Origin: GCA-2732805 sp964516605
GTDB lineage: Bacteria; Pseudomonadota; Gammaproteobacteria; Coxiellales; Coxiellaceae
DNA length: 23,301 nt
Direction: 5' to 3'
NCBI GenBank assembly: GCA_964516605.1
Contig: CAZFAA010000021.1
Span: 1-23,301, forward strand
The notes beneath the pieces were generated by a model, which worked only from the letters and a program-made list of their open reading frames with translations, was not told the DNA's origin and searched no databases. How positions within the stretch are numbered: position 1 is the first letter of the stretch; each line of letters starts with the position of its first letter. Positions 1 to 7,266 of this stretch are shown here, piece by piece. Position numbers and translations under genes: made by a program.

Positions 1-502
1 TAATCACTTTGGTGCTGGGGTTGCGCCTTTTTAACACATGTAAAATATCGCGTATGGCAGCGCCGCTAGGAGAGGTGATAACGCCAATACACTGTGGCAT
101 AGCAGGAATGCTGCGTTTGTGGGCTGGATCAAACAAACCCTGTGCTTGCAGCGTTTTTTTCAAGGCTTCAAATGTCTGTTGTAGGGCGCCACTGCCTGCG
201 AGCTGCACGGTGTTCACAATCAATTGATAATCGCCACGCCCTTCATACAGGCTGACGGCTGCTTGAGCTAAAATGTGCTGACCATTTTCAAGGGTGAAAT
301 TAAGCTGTCGCTGATTCATACGAAAAAAGGCGCAACGCACCTGCGCCTGTGCATCTTTTAAGGTGAAATACAGGTGTCCGGAGCTGGGTCTGGCTAAATT
401 TGAGACTTCGCCCTGTACCCATACACTGCCTAACTGCGTCTCTAGTAATAAACGCGCCTGAGCATTAAGCTCTGCAATACTGTAAATAAGCTGATTTTCC
501 AT
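1..502 (-). CDS. xseA: Exodeoxyribonuclease VII large subunit, 5' part only
   Basis: XseA is the catalytic large subunit of exonuclease VII, which degrades single-stranded DNA in both directions together with the small subunit XseB. About 167 N-terminal residues are visible; the rest lies beyond the left edge. Reading the minus strand gives an N-terminus beginning MENQLIYSIAELNAQ, followed by the OB-fold signature (GSVWVQGEVSNLARPSSGHL, then YFTLKDAQAQVRCAFFR). The start of the catalytic domain follows as IGVITSPSGAAIRDILHVLK near residues 139-158. These are diagnostic XseA motifs. The start is the only ATG that keeps the full OB fold. It has no Shine-Dalgarno sequence but has a TATAAT box 8 nt upstream. 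It is divergent from the 856-aa unknown gene. Identification is confident; completeness cannot be judged. Confidence 0.95.
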   Translation of the reverse strand, partial: MENQLIYSIAELNAQARLLLETQLGSVWVQGEVSNLARPSSGHLYFTLKDAQAQVRCAFFRMNQRQLNFTLENGQHILAQAAVSLYEGRGDYQLIVNTVQLAGSGALQQTFEALKKTLQAQGLFDPAHKRSIPAMPQCIGVITSPSGAAIRDILHVLKRRNPSTKVI

Positions 503-510
503 GGGGTTGA

Positions 511-516
511 ATTATA
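511..516 (-). promoter_or_regulatory. Predicted -10 box of xseA, close to the start codon
   Basis: A perfect TATAAT on the minus strand lies 8 nt before the xseA ATG, with only a C-rich stretch (tcaacccc) between them. A start site at the usual distance would leave a leader of 0-2 nt. No good -35 hexamer is seen 17 bp upstream, so this is a moderate prediction. Confidence 0.45.
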
Positions 517-584
517 GCTTCATCAATACGAGGTAGATAGCTTTTTTGAGCGGGTCATACCAAGAATTCAGCCAAAATATAAAG

Positions 585-613
585 TTGTCTTAATATCAAT
601 TTGGCATAATAAT
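585..613 (+). promoter_or_regulatory. Predicted sigma-70 promoter of the 856-aa unknown gene
   Basis: TTGTCT (585-590, 4/6 to consensus) and AATAAT (608-613, 5/6) are separated by 17 bp. The predicted transcription start is near 620, just ahead of the GGAGG at 627-631. A CTTAAT motif overlaps the -35 end (589-594) but has no good second half-site. Confidence 0.5.
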
Positions 614-637
614 GCCTCTTTTGGCCGGAGGTTGATG

Positions 638-3208
638 ATGGCACGACAAACACACATATGGGTTGGTACCGATGCGAAATTGCTTGTTGATAGCCCTTTG
701 CATGCTGCCATTAAACAAGCTTGTGAACAAGATCAAAGTGGTCATACTCGGGTTACGTATTCATATCAACAATTAATGCAAGAAGATTTATTTTATTCTT
801 CAATGCTTGTGAAGTTCCTTATAAGACATGCTGCTCTGTCTGGGGATGTCACTCAGAATGTAGAGGATATTCTTCGTAATTCTCTGAATGTTATTCAAGA
901 TTCTTTTTCGCAGGAAGAGAAAATAGGGTTTAACCAATGGTACTCACAGTTAACTCAAGCTGATATTCAACATTTAGATGCTTTAGTCTCTTTTTTTAAA
1001 AGAATTAATTGGGATGCTTTGCCTGTAGAAGAGTCACTTCTTACAGCAGGACAACGCGCTGAGAAATGTGCTTGTATCTTTCTTTCAGGAAAGGGGTCTA
1101 TATTTTTTCATAAATTGTGCCATGAGGTGAACCCTGGTGATGTTATTCAAATCCTGGATGATAAAGAAGAAGTAGTGGTGTTGAGTAAAATATTGGCTTC
1201 GCCTGTTAATAACCATTTACTCAATGGCTGTACGTTGGTTACTATGCGAGTAAATGATTCTGAATGGTATGATTCTGAAAGTTGTTATTCACTATTTTTA
1301 AATTGCAAAGACAGCCATCTTGTGTGTGATGTTATTTCTACTCGTGTAAGCAATGAGTCGGATTACGATGAAATAAAGCGATATATTATAGGGAAAGCGC
1401 TGCGAGGTGAATTGCTGCAGGATATGATTACAAAGAATGGTACGGTGTTGGCAAATGCAATAGAGAAATTACAAAAAAAAGCTGTTAACAGCATGCCTGA
1501 AGGTGCGATTGGAAGATATAGAGTTATTCCTATGCCCAAAAGAAATATTTTATGTATTTACGATAGCCATACAAAGAAAACATATCCATTCAAAGATATT
1601 AACCCTATGCATGAAGCGATAGATGCAGCAATCTTTGATCCTGAGGCATTTATTCAAACAATGCTTATTAGCAGATTACTACAGGGCAATTTGACAAATA
1701 ATATAACACTTATTCAAACAATGCTTATTAGCAGATTACTACAGGGCAATTTGACAAATAATATAACACTTTCAAATAAGTGTGTGTTAGCGCCTCTACA
1801 TTCATTAACTGATGTATTAGATTTAACAATGCCGGGTGATTCTCGAGCTGTCTATAAAATTGTTGTTAGAAAGATTGATGAGCGTCAATTTGAGTTGAAT
1901 GTATTTAACAGCCGCACAGATGATGTCATAACATTCGCAGTTGCGGCTGATCAAATCGAAGCTACTCTTATGCCAATATTCAATATGGATGATCAAGCTA
2001 TACAAGAGTACCTGAAAGAAAAGATTGTGCAGCAATTGTTGATTGGTGAGCGAGCACAAGATTTTGTTTTATCGAATGACTTTATAGTATCAGGTTATGT
2101 AAAAGACGGTACTGTGATTGATAAAAGTATGCCAGCAGGTTCAGTGCGTTATAAAATCATTCCGGTGCGTCGTGATCCTGAAGCTGTCAAGCATGAAGCC
2201 GTTGAAAAGGCTCGACAGGATATGCTTCTTGCTACCACTGTGCTTTACGAATTGCAAAAGCCGAACGCAGTACGGCAAAGTGATGATGTGCTTGGTGAAG
2301 CTAAAACTGCGCTGGATACAGCGGAGCAGAAGAAAAGTGAGTTGACAGCCAGGGATCCTGCAACATTTGCACCGCAATTTGATGTAGTTATTTATGATCG
2401 TCAAACGGATAATTGTTATCTGTATAATCAAAACTGTGATTTGCAGGGGGCTCAGGATTTTATAACTTGGCTCACGAAAAATCCCGCAAAAATTTATACT
2501 TTTGTGACCAGGCTCAAGAATGCTTGGAATTGGACTTTTGGCATTACAGCTGATGGTTTGGATGGTGCTACACGTGGCAATTTTGCAGAGCGTTATCTTG
2601 GTATACCCGATAGTGATCCTAATGCACCTTGGTATACTGAGCTGACAGCCTTAGCTTATCCAGTGATAGGTGCTATTAATTGGCTAAAATTACCGTGTGT
2701 AATGCTGCCCTCTGTTGCTGTGTGTGTGCTTGATCATGCAAGTGAAGCAATTGATAAAAAGAGGTGGCCAGGCTCTGTAAAAATTTTAGCCCAAATGGCA
2801 TTGCATGTTCTCTTTACACCGTTTGTAATTTTGCAGCAAGTTGGCAAGTTTATTTTATCACCCATCAAATATGTAACGGATACGTGGCAGCATTGGAAAT
2901 TATTGAGAAAGCCAGATTGGAAATTATTGAGAAAGCCAGCGCCTAGCATTCTTGGGGAGGGATGGGTTAATGAGAACGGATCGATCGACCTAGGCATGGA
3001 CAGTGTTTCTGCAGTAGGGGAATTAGCTGAATCAGATCTCCCAAGCGCTGCAGGAAGAGGCGGATCCGCAAATACAGCATCAACAACAACTCAGACTTCT
3101 CTAGGTGCCAATAATGCGACTGTTTTTCATCAGCCTGCGGCTACTACTGAGCTTGCGGCTGCTGGTGGTAATCCGCCTGGTCATTCTCGGTCGTTGGGGA
3201 ACAAATAA
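638..3208 (+). CDS. Large protein of unknown function with internal repeats and a C-terminal hydrophobic domain
   Basis: I do not recognise this 856-aa protein. The start chosen is the ATG 6 nt after GGAGG (627-631); an ATG at 635 and a TTG at 632 are in frame but too close. Three internal segments look like diverged copies of one module: SMPEGAIGRYRVIPMP (from 1490), LTMPGDSRAVYKIVV (from about 1824) and SMPAGSVRYKIIPV (from about 2129). Each is followed by a beta-rich stretch containing YDSHTKKTYPF, FNSRTDDVITF or YDRQTDNCYLY. A 20-residue unit is exactly duplicated (1650-1769) and an 8-residue unit is duplicated (2892-2939). Residues about 628-760 contain two hydrophobic segments and FILSP, and resemble the C-terminus of the 490-aa protein beyond tsaB. 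The tail is Ala/Ser/Thr/Gly-rich. There is no signal peptide. A secreted or host-directed protein is possible by context only. Confidence 0.85.
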   Translation: MARQTHIWVGTDAKLLVDSPLHAAIKQACEQDQSGHTRVTYSYQQLMQEDLFYSSMLVKFLIRHAALSGDVTQNVEDILRNSLNVIQDSFSQEEKIGFNQWYSQLTQADIQHLDALVSFFKRINWDALPVEESLLTAGQRAEKCACIFLSGKGSIFFHKLCHEVNPGDVIQILDDKEEVVVLSKILASPVNNHLLNGCTLVTMRVNDSEWYDSESCYSLFLNCKDSHLVCDVISTRVSNESDYDEIKRYIIGKALRGELLQDMITKNGTVLANAIEKLQKKAVNSMPEGAIGRYRVIPMPKRNILCIYDSHTKKTYPFKDINPMHEAIDAAIFDPEAFIQTMLISRLLQGNLTNNITLIQTMLISRLLQGNLTNNITLSNKCVLAPLHSLTDVLDLTMPGDSRAVYKIVVRKIDERQFELNVFNSRTDDVITFAVAADQIEATLMPIFNMDDQAIQEYLKEKIVQQLLIGERAQDFVLSNDFIVSGYVKDGTVIDKSMPAGSVRYKIIPVRRDPEAVKHEAVEKARQDMLLATTVLYELQKPNAVRQSDDVLGEAKTALDTAEQKKSELTARDPATFAPQFDVVIYDRQTDNCYLYNQNCDLQGAQDFITWLTKNPAKIYTFVTRLKNAWNWTFGITADGLDGATRGNFAERYLGIPDSDPNAPWYTELTALAYPVIGAINWLKLPCVMLPSVAVCVLDHASEAIDKKRWPGSVKILAQMALHVLFTPFVILQQVGKFILSPIKYVTDTWQHWKLLRKPDWKLLRKPAPSILGEGWVNENGSIDLGMDSVSAVGELAESDLPSAAGRGGSANTASTTTQTSLGANNATVFHQPAATTELAAAGGNPPGHSRSLGNK
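1650..1769 (+). repeat. Exact tandem duplication, 2 x 60 bp, in frame
   Basis: Two adjacent 60-bp copies (1650-1709 and 1710-1769) are identical base for base. They encode IQTMLISRLLQGNLTNNITL twice in the 856-aa protein. The absence of any difference implies a recent duplication or conversion. Confidence 0.97.
2892..2939 (+). repeat. Exact tandem duplication, 2 x 24 bp, in frame
   Basis: Two identical 24-bp units (2892-2915 and 2916-2939) encode the octapeptide DWKLLRKP-like unit twice (HWKLLRKP then DWKLLRKP). They lie just after the second hydrophobic segment of the 856-aa protein and add a second basic, amphipathic patch next to the predicted membrane region. Confidence 0.95.
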
Positions 3209-3282
3209 ATGAGTCCGTGCCGGATACCAATTGCCATTCACTCTAATTTACGCTTGTTCATATCGTTAATGGCGATGTGTAG

Positions 3283-3912
3283 ATGACCACACTCCTAGCC
3301 CTCGACACAGCAACACAGGCTTGTTCGGTAGCGTTACTGCATGATGATGCGATGACAGAGCGCTTTGCGATCGCGCCGCGTCAGCATACGGATCTTGTAT
3401 TGCCGATGATTGAAGAGTTGCTCGCAGAGCGTGCGCTAGCGCGTAGTGCGCTGCAAGCGGTTGCGTTTGGTGCAGGTCCTGGTAGTTTTATGGGGACGCG
3501 TTTGGCAGCGGGTGTGGCACAGGGGCTGGCCTATGCTCTGGGGATCCCAGTGATTCCCCTATCAACGTTACAGATTATAGCGCAAACAGCTTACGAACAA
3601 GCTGGTTTCTCACGTGTGATCAGCGCTTGGGATGCGCGCATGGGTGAGGTGTATTGGGGAGTGTATGAGGTGGTCGATGGCTTGATGCAAGCACAGCAAT
3701 CAGATCAATTATCCAAGCCAAATGAGATTATTTTAACTGAAGGGGCTGTTTTGGTGGGCAATGCTTGGCCACTTTATTGGGAATTCGAGTCTTTTGAGTA
3801 TTATCCACATGCTCAATCTTTGTTAAGTCTAGCCGCGCCAGCTCTTGCGGCAGGTCAAGTACTGAGCGCCTTGGCTGTAGAACCTGTATATCTTCGTGAA
3901 AAAATAGCGTAA
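3283..3912 (+). CDS. tsaB: tRNA threonylcarbamoyladenosine biosynthesis protein TsaB
   Basis: TsaB (YeaZ) is the ASKHA-fold partner of TsaD and TsaE in making the t6A modification at position 37 of ANN-decoding tRNAs, in the cytoplasm. The 209-aa product starts MTTLLALDTATQACSVALL, which is the typical phosphate-1 strand of the family. It has RQHTDLVLP at residues 33-41, GAGPGSFMGTR at 63-73 (most members have PGSFTG, so Met replaces Thr here), WDARMGEVYWGVYE in the centre, and the usual C-terminal EPVYLRE. It is slightly shorter than the E. coli protein (231 aa). It sits alone between two related genes of unknown function. No strong Shine-Dalgarno sequence precedes the ATG. The function is confident. 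Confidence 0.95.
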   Translation: MTTLLALDTATQACSVALLHDDAMTERFAIAPRQHTDLVLPMIEELLAERALARSALQAVAFGAGPGSFMGTRLAAGVAQGLAYALGIPVIPLSTLQIIAQTAYEQAGFSRVISAWDARMGEVYWGVYEVVDGLMQAQQSDQLSKPNEIILTEGAVLVGNAWPLYWEFESFEYYPHAQSLLSLAAPALAAGQVLSALAVEPVYLREKIA

Positions 3913-3947
3913 ATTCTGACCCCCCTAAGATTACATTAATGTTAGGC

Positions 3948-3956
3948 TGGGATAAT
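3948..3956 (+). promoter_or_regulatory. Predicted extended -10 promoter element of the 490-aa unknown gene
   Basis: TGgGATAAT (3948-3956) matches an extended -10 element. The only -35-like hexamer nearby, TTACAT (3931-3936), is too close (14 bp). A 10-bp palindrome, ACATTAATGT (3933-3942), lies just upstream and could be an operator. The leader would be about 30 nt. Confidence 0.35.
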
Positions 3957-3994
3957 GATACATATTTTTGGTCAAAATTTACGGGGATTTACAT

Positions 3995-5467
3995 ATGAGT
4001 GGTGGTAGCTGCTTTTTATTAGCGGTAGATGGTGATTTTAAATACTTTCCAAGTTATGAGGATTTGAAGAATTTTTTGGCTGAACAAGCACAACAAGAGC
4101 AGCAAAGACAAGGTGGTGTATTGCAAGGCCACATTAAAGATTCTTCAGCAAAAAAAAAGCAGCTGCGTGTATTTGCTGATTCATTGTCGTGGTATGTCTT
4201 ATTATTTGGTCAAACACAATCTCTCCTAGAACTCAAGATAAGTGGCTTCATCGCGGAGTTAAAAAATATTTATGATGAAAAATATCAGTTGTTGCGAGAC
4301 AATTTAGAATTTGAATGTGAGCAGCACAATCAACAATCCGGTGATAAGAAAACAGTAGAAAGCTATATAGCAGATTTTATAGAATGGGCGAAAAAGGAGT
4401 TAGGAAAAGAGCAAGCATTGTGTAAAATTCAACTCATGTGCGCGCAGTTTCAACTAATAGACTGGAGAGGGTGTCAGCCAGGTCAGCCAATTCAGTTTTT
4501 TGTTTTTGGTCAAGCATTTGCTTTGATTGATAAAGTCAGCAATCTGTCTCAAGAGATCACAAAAATTACGGTTGTTGGTAATGCGGAGACGAGCGAGAGC
4601 ATGCAGAGGTTATGCTGGAGGTTGGATTCTTCAAATATCAACGGAGTGGCAGGAAGAAAATTTGTATTTAATTTGGATGTTAGTTATCAACCGGAACATT
4701 CAGTACATTCAGTACAACAGCAACCTCAAGCGATGTCATTGACAGAGCGATGTGTGCAAGCACGTAATGACACCTTCGATATTAGAGTAGGCGATAATGG
4801 CTTCAAACGCCTACTACATGGTTATTTAGGATTTGTTCGCCCGTCTGATCCATGGCCTGTTCTACTGTTGGATGGACTGTTCAGTATTGCCTTGGTAAAG
4901 CCGGTGCTGGGTTTAGTGAAAGGTTTAGTCGTTATGCCATTGTCTCTTGTGGTCCGTTCATTAGAGCATGCTGATGCTTCGGTAAAGCAGAATCCACGAT
5001 TATCAACTGTTAGCAAAGGAATACTACGAGGCTTGATTCATTTTGCATTAGTATTTGTTCAGCCGCTATCTTTCTTGCTAACGTTTATTTTATCTCCTTT
5101 GGCTTCTTTGCAGCGTTTATATCATGATCCTATAGATGAGTCACAGAGGGGGGTGTGTCAGACTGATAAAGTATCAGCGGATTCCTGTGCTAGCCCTGCT
5201 CGAGCTGCAATCCAGTCTTCTATGGTCTTCGCATCTCCAGTAGTAGTGGATCCATTGTTGTTGCCGTCACCATCAGCAAGCAAGTCAAATTCCTTCACTG
5301 TATCTGATGCAGTGTCTCAAGCTCAGCGAAATGCAAGGCGCTCTACTGGCTCTGTTGCGGGTCATCGGTCAGCAATATTTCATTCAAATCTTGCTTCTGG
5401 GCGGCCTTTCAATACGCAGTATTATTTTGTTGATAATAGAAAAAAGAGGTTTTTAGGATGCGGTTAG
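3995..5467 (+). CDS. Protein of unknown function, C-terminus related to the 856-aa protein
   Basis: I do not recognise this 490-aa protein. The start chosen is the ATG preceded by a weak GGGGA (3983-3987); an in-frame TTG at 3968 lacks a ribosome binding site. Residues 1-60 contain VDGDFKYFPSYEDLKNF and a Gln/Glu-rich helix; residues about 60-150 are strongly helical and charged. Residues about 258-380 align by eye with the end of the 856-aa protein: NDTF, YLG, SDP/PW, two hydrophobic stretches separated by a LEHAD (LDHAS in the partner) segment, then FILSP. The remaining tail is Ser/Ala/Pro-rich low complexity. There is no signal peptide, and two membrane segments are likely. The 3' end overlaps the next gene by 10 nt, suggesting coupled translation. 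An A9 run lies at 4150-4158. Confidence 0.85.
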   Translation: MSGGSCFLLAVDGDFKYFPSYEDLKNFLAEQAQQEQQRQGGVLQGHIKDSSAKKKQLRVFADSLSWYVLLFGQTQSLLELKISGFIAELKNIYDEKYQLLRDNLEFECEQHNQQSGDKKTVESYIADFIEWAKKELGKEQALCKIQLMCAQFQLIDWRGCQPGQPIQFFVFGQAFALIDKVSNLSQEITKITVVGNAETSESMQRLCWRLDSSNINGVAGRKFVFNLDVSYQPEHSVHSVQQQPQAMSLTERCVQARNDTFDIRVGDNGFKRLLHGYLGFVRPSDPWPVLLLDGLFSIALVKPVLGLVKGLVVMPLSLVVRSLEHADASVKQNPRLSTVSKGILRGLIHFALVFVQPLSFLLTFILSPLASLQRLYHDPIDESQRGVCQTDKVSADSCASPARAAIQSSMVFASPVVVDPLLLPSPSASKSNSFTVSDAVSQAQRNARRSTGSVAGHRSAIFHSNLASGRPFNTQYYFVDNRKKRFLGCG

Positions 5468-5784
5468 CTTATATCACAGGTGTATTAGGCACCGCTTGCC
5501 TGCTCAGTGGTGCTGCGTATGCGGCCGTGGCGCATGCGCCACTGAGTGCAGAGCAACCTGCGCTTATACAGTTGCAAAAACAAATTCAACAGGTCGCCAG
5601 TAGCGTGCCACAGCAATTACAACAGCTGCAGCAGGTGAATCAAAAGCAGTTTGCTGCATTGCAATTGCAAGTACAGCAACAAGTTATACTTTTGCAAAAG
5701 CAAATTCAACAAGTACAAAACAACATGACAACACAAGTGGTGCAGCTGCAAAAAGAAATTCAGCAGCTCAATCAGACGCGTTAA
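5458..5784 (+). CDS. Small secreted Gln-rich coiled-coil protein, unknown function
   Basis: This 108-aa protein has a clear N-terminal signal peptide (hydrophobic residues 4-20, likely type I cleavage after AYA at residue 22). A cysteine at 14 does not sit in a proper lipobox. The mature part is almost entirely Gln/Val/Leu heptads, with LQKQIQQV at residues 39-46 and again at 79-86, and LQKEIQQL at 97-104, so an extended periplasmic or surface coiled coil is predicted. The ATG lies 8 nt after AGAGG (5445-5449), inside the end of the preceding 490-aa gene (10-nt overlap), so the two are almost certainly cotranscribed and translationally coupled. No specific function can be assigned. Confidence 0.85.
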   Translation: MRLAYITGVLGTACLLSGAAYAAVAHAPLSAEQPALIQLQKQIQQVASSVPQQLQQLQQVNQKQFAALQLQVQQQVILLQKQIQQVQNNMTTQVVQLQKEIQQLNQTR

Positions 5785-5827
5785 GTTAATGTTGCTGACT
5801 TATTGCATGACACCGATTTGAACTGCA

Positions 5828-7213
5828 TCAGCCAGTATGCAAATCCGCCAAAAGTGCGCGTTGCCTATCGCTTAATTCTGTGGTGCTTAAGGTCTGGAGT
5901 TCTTGTTGTAGCATCGCGCGAGTGAGTTTTGGTGTGCCGCGAAAATCAACTGTTTTGGCCTGTTGGTAATCTGCAAAATCAGCGCGTTCTGCTGCTGATA
6001 AGTATTGTGGGTAATGGCGCGCCAGAATACGCAATGCTTGTTCATAGCGTGGGCTGTGTGCAAATTTCAGTGCTACTTTTAATTTATCTTGTGGGGCCGC
6101 TTGATGAAATTCTTTGAATAATTTTTCCTCGAGAGCCGTGGCAAAACCAATCGAATACAGCGCCGCATCAATATCCACGTGTGGAACGTCTGGGTACTTG
6201 TAGCTTTGATGGTACTCACAAATGGCCTGTAACAGTTGCGGATGGCTCAATAAATAGTGTTTATTCTGCAGCGCTTGTGTTTGGCGCTCTTGACTTAAGT
6301 GCGTCACATAACGTGTTTCGGGGGCGAGTAAAAATTCACCTTCGCCCATTTTTTTACGCGTTACTTGTGTTGTTTGCGCAATCGTATCAGGCGTTACACT
6401 TTGTAATAGTGGATGGTCAAGGTGCAGCCACAGTGTTTGATTTTTATAATGATGGTGCTGCCCAAGGCTCAATACTGGAATCATAAAATTATGTTGCGAG
6501 CCAATTTTGCCATTCACAATCAGCCCTTCACGAAATAACTTGTCATCCGTTTCAAACGCGATCGGTAAGCTATCACCACGTTTAATATCGGTATTTTTGT
6601 CGAAATAACCGCAGGTGTACGCCCACATTTTGGTTTCTTTCTTTAAGCGTTTCGCCAGGTTCAGTGTCGCTTTGACATCGACCATGGCATTGTGGGCGGC
6701 TCCCGTCATCAGATGATTGGCTGCACTGATGTGCTCTAATTTCAGTGAGATTTTACCGTCGATCATGGGCCAATTTAATGAGTGATGTGAGAACAGGTAA
6801 TACAATACCGTCATCGGATACAGATCTAAGCGCCCACATTGATTAGCGTATTGGTGTGAGTAAGGATTCAGTAGGTTGCGGTAAAATGAAAAACGTAAAA
6901 ATTCATCGTCAAACTTCAGTGTATTATAACCAAGCGATAAGGTGCCAGGTTGATTGAGCAGTGCGTGAATTTTTTGAATGGCTTCGTATTCATTTTCTCC
7001 TTGTTGCATGGTAGCCCAATCGATTTGGTGCGTGAGGATGGCTTGTGGGGAGGGGACTACATCGGAATTCAATTTAATGTAGATTTCATGCTCTGATAAT
7101 GTGTTAAGGTCTAAATCGGTGCGAATCGCAGCAAATTGCAATACCTGATCAAAGCATTTATTCAGTCCCGTTGTTTCAATATCGTAAAAGAGTAGCGTGT
7201 TTTTTAGCATCAT
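5828..7213 (-). CDS. sbcB: Exodeoxyribonuclease I
   Basis: Exonuclease I is a processive 3'-5' single-strand DNA exonuclease acting in recombination and mismatch repair. The 461-aa product is close to the E. coli length. It carries the DEDD-family motifs: Exo I FYDIETTGL (Asp11, Glu13), Exo II GYNTLKFDDEF (Asp102/Asp103) and Exo III HNAMVDV (His174, Asp179). It also has QFAAIRTD, which is characteristic of ExoI, and the C-terminal SH3-like and helical extension typical of SbcB. The start has AAGGA 6 nt upstream. It lies 53 nt downstream of the cation efflux gene on the same strand, so the two may be cotranscribed. It is convergent with the small secreted protein gene, with no obvious terminator in the 43-nt gap. 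Confidence 0.95.
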   Translation of the reverse strand: MMLKNTLLFYDIETTGLNKCFDQVLQFAAIRTDLDLNTLSEHEIYIKLNSDVVPSPQAILTHQIDWATMQQGENEYEAIQKIHALLNQPGTLSLGYNTLKFDDEFLRFSFYRNLLNPYSHQYANQCGRLDLYPMTVLYYLFSHHSLNWPMIDGKISLKLEHISAANHLMTGAAHNAMVDVKATLNLAKRLKKETKMWAYTCGYFDKNTDIKRGDSLPIAFETDDKLFREGLIVNGKIGSQHNFMIPVLSLGQHHHYKNQTLWLHLDHPLLQSVTPDTIAQTTQVTRKKMGEGEFLLAPETRYVTHLSQERQTQALQNKHYLLSHPQLLQAICEYHQSYKYPDVPHVDIDAALYSIGFATALEEKLFKEFHQAAPQDKLKVALKFAHSPRYEQALRILARHYPQYLSAAERADFADYQQAKTVDFRGTPKLTRAMLQQELQTLSTTELSDRQRALLADLHTG

Positions 7214-7266
7214 CCTGTTTCCTTAAGCACGAAGCCTCTTGAGCTGGGTCGCAATGTTTCTGGAAT

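Noticed and set aside
585..606. PmrA box before the 856-aa gene
   Set aside because: One perfect CTTAAT half-site (589-594) but the position 11 bp on is TTTGGC, too poor to support a direct repeat.
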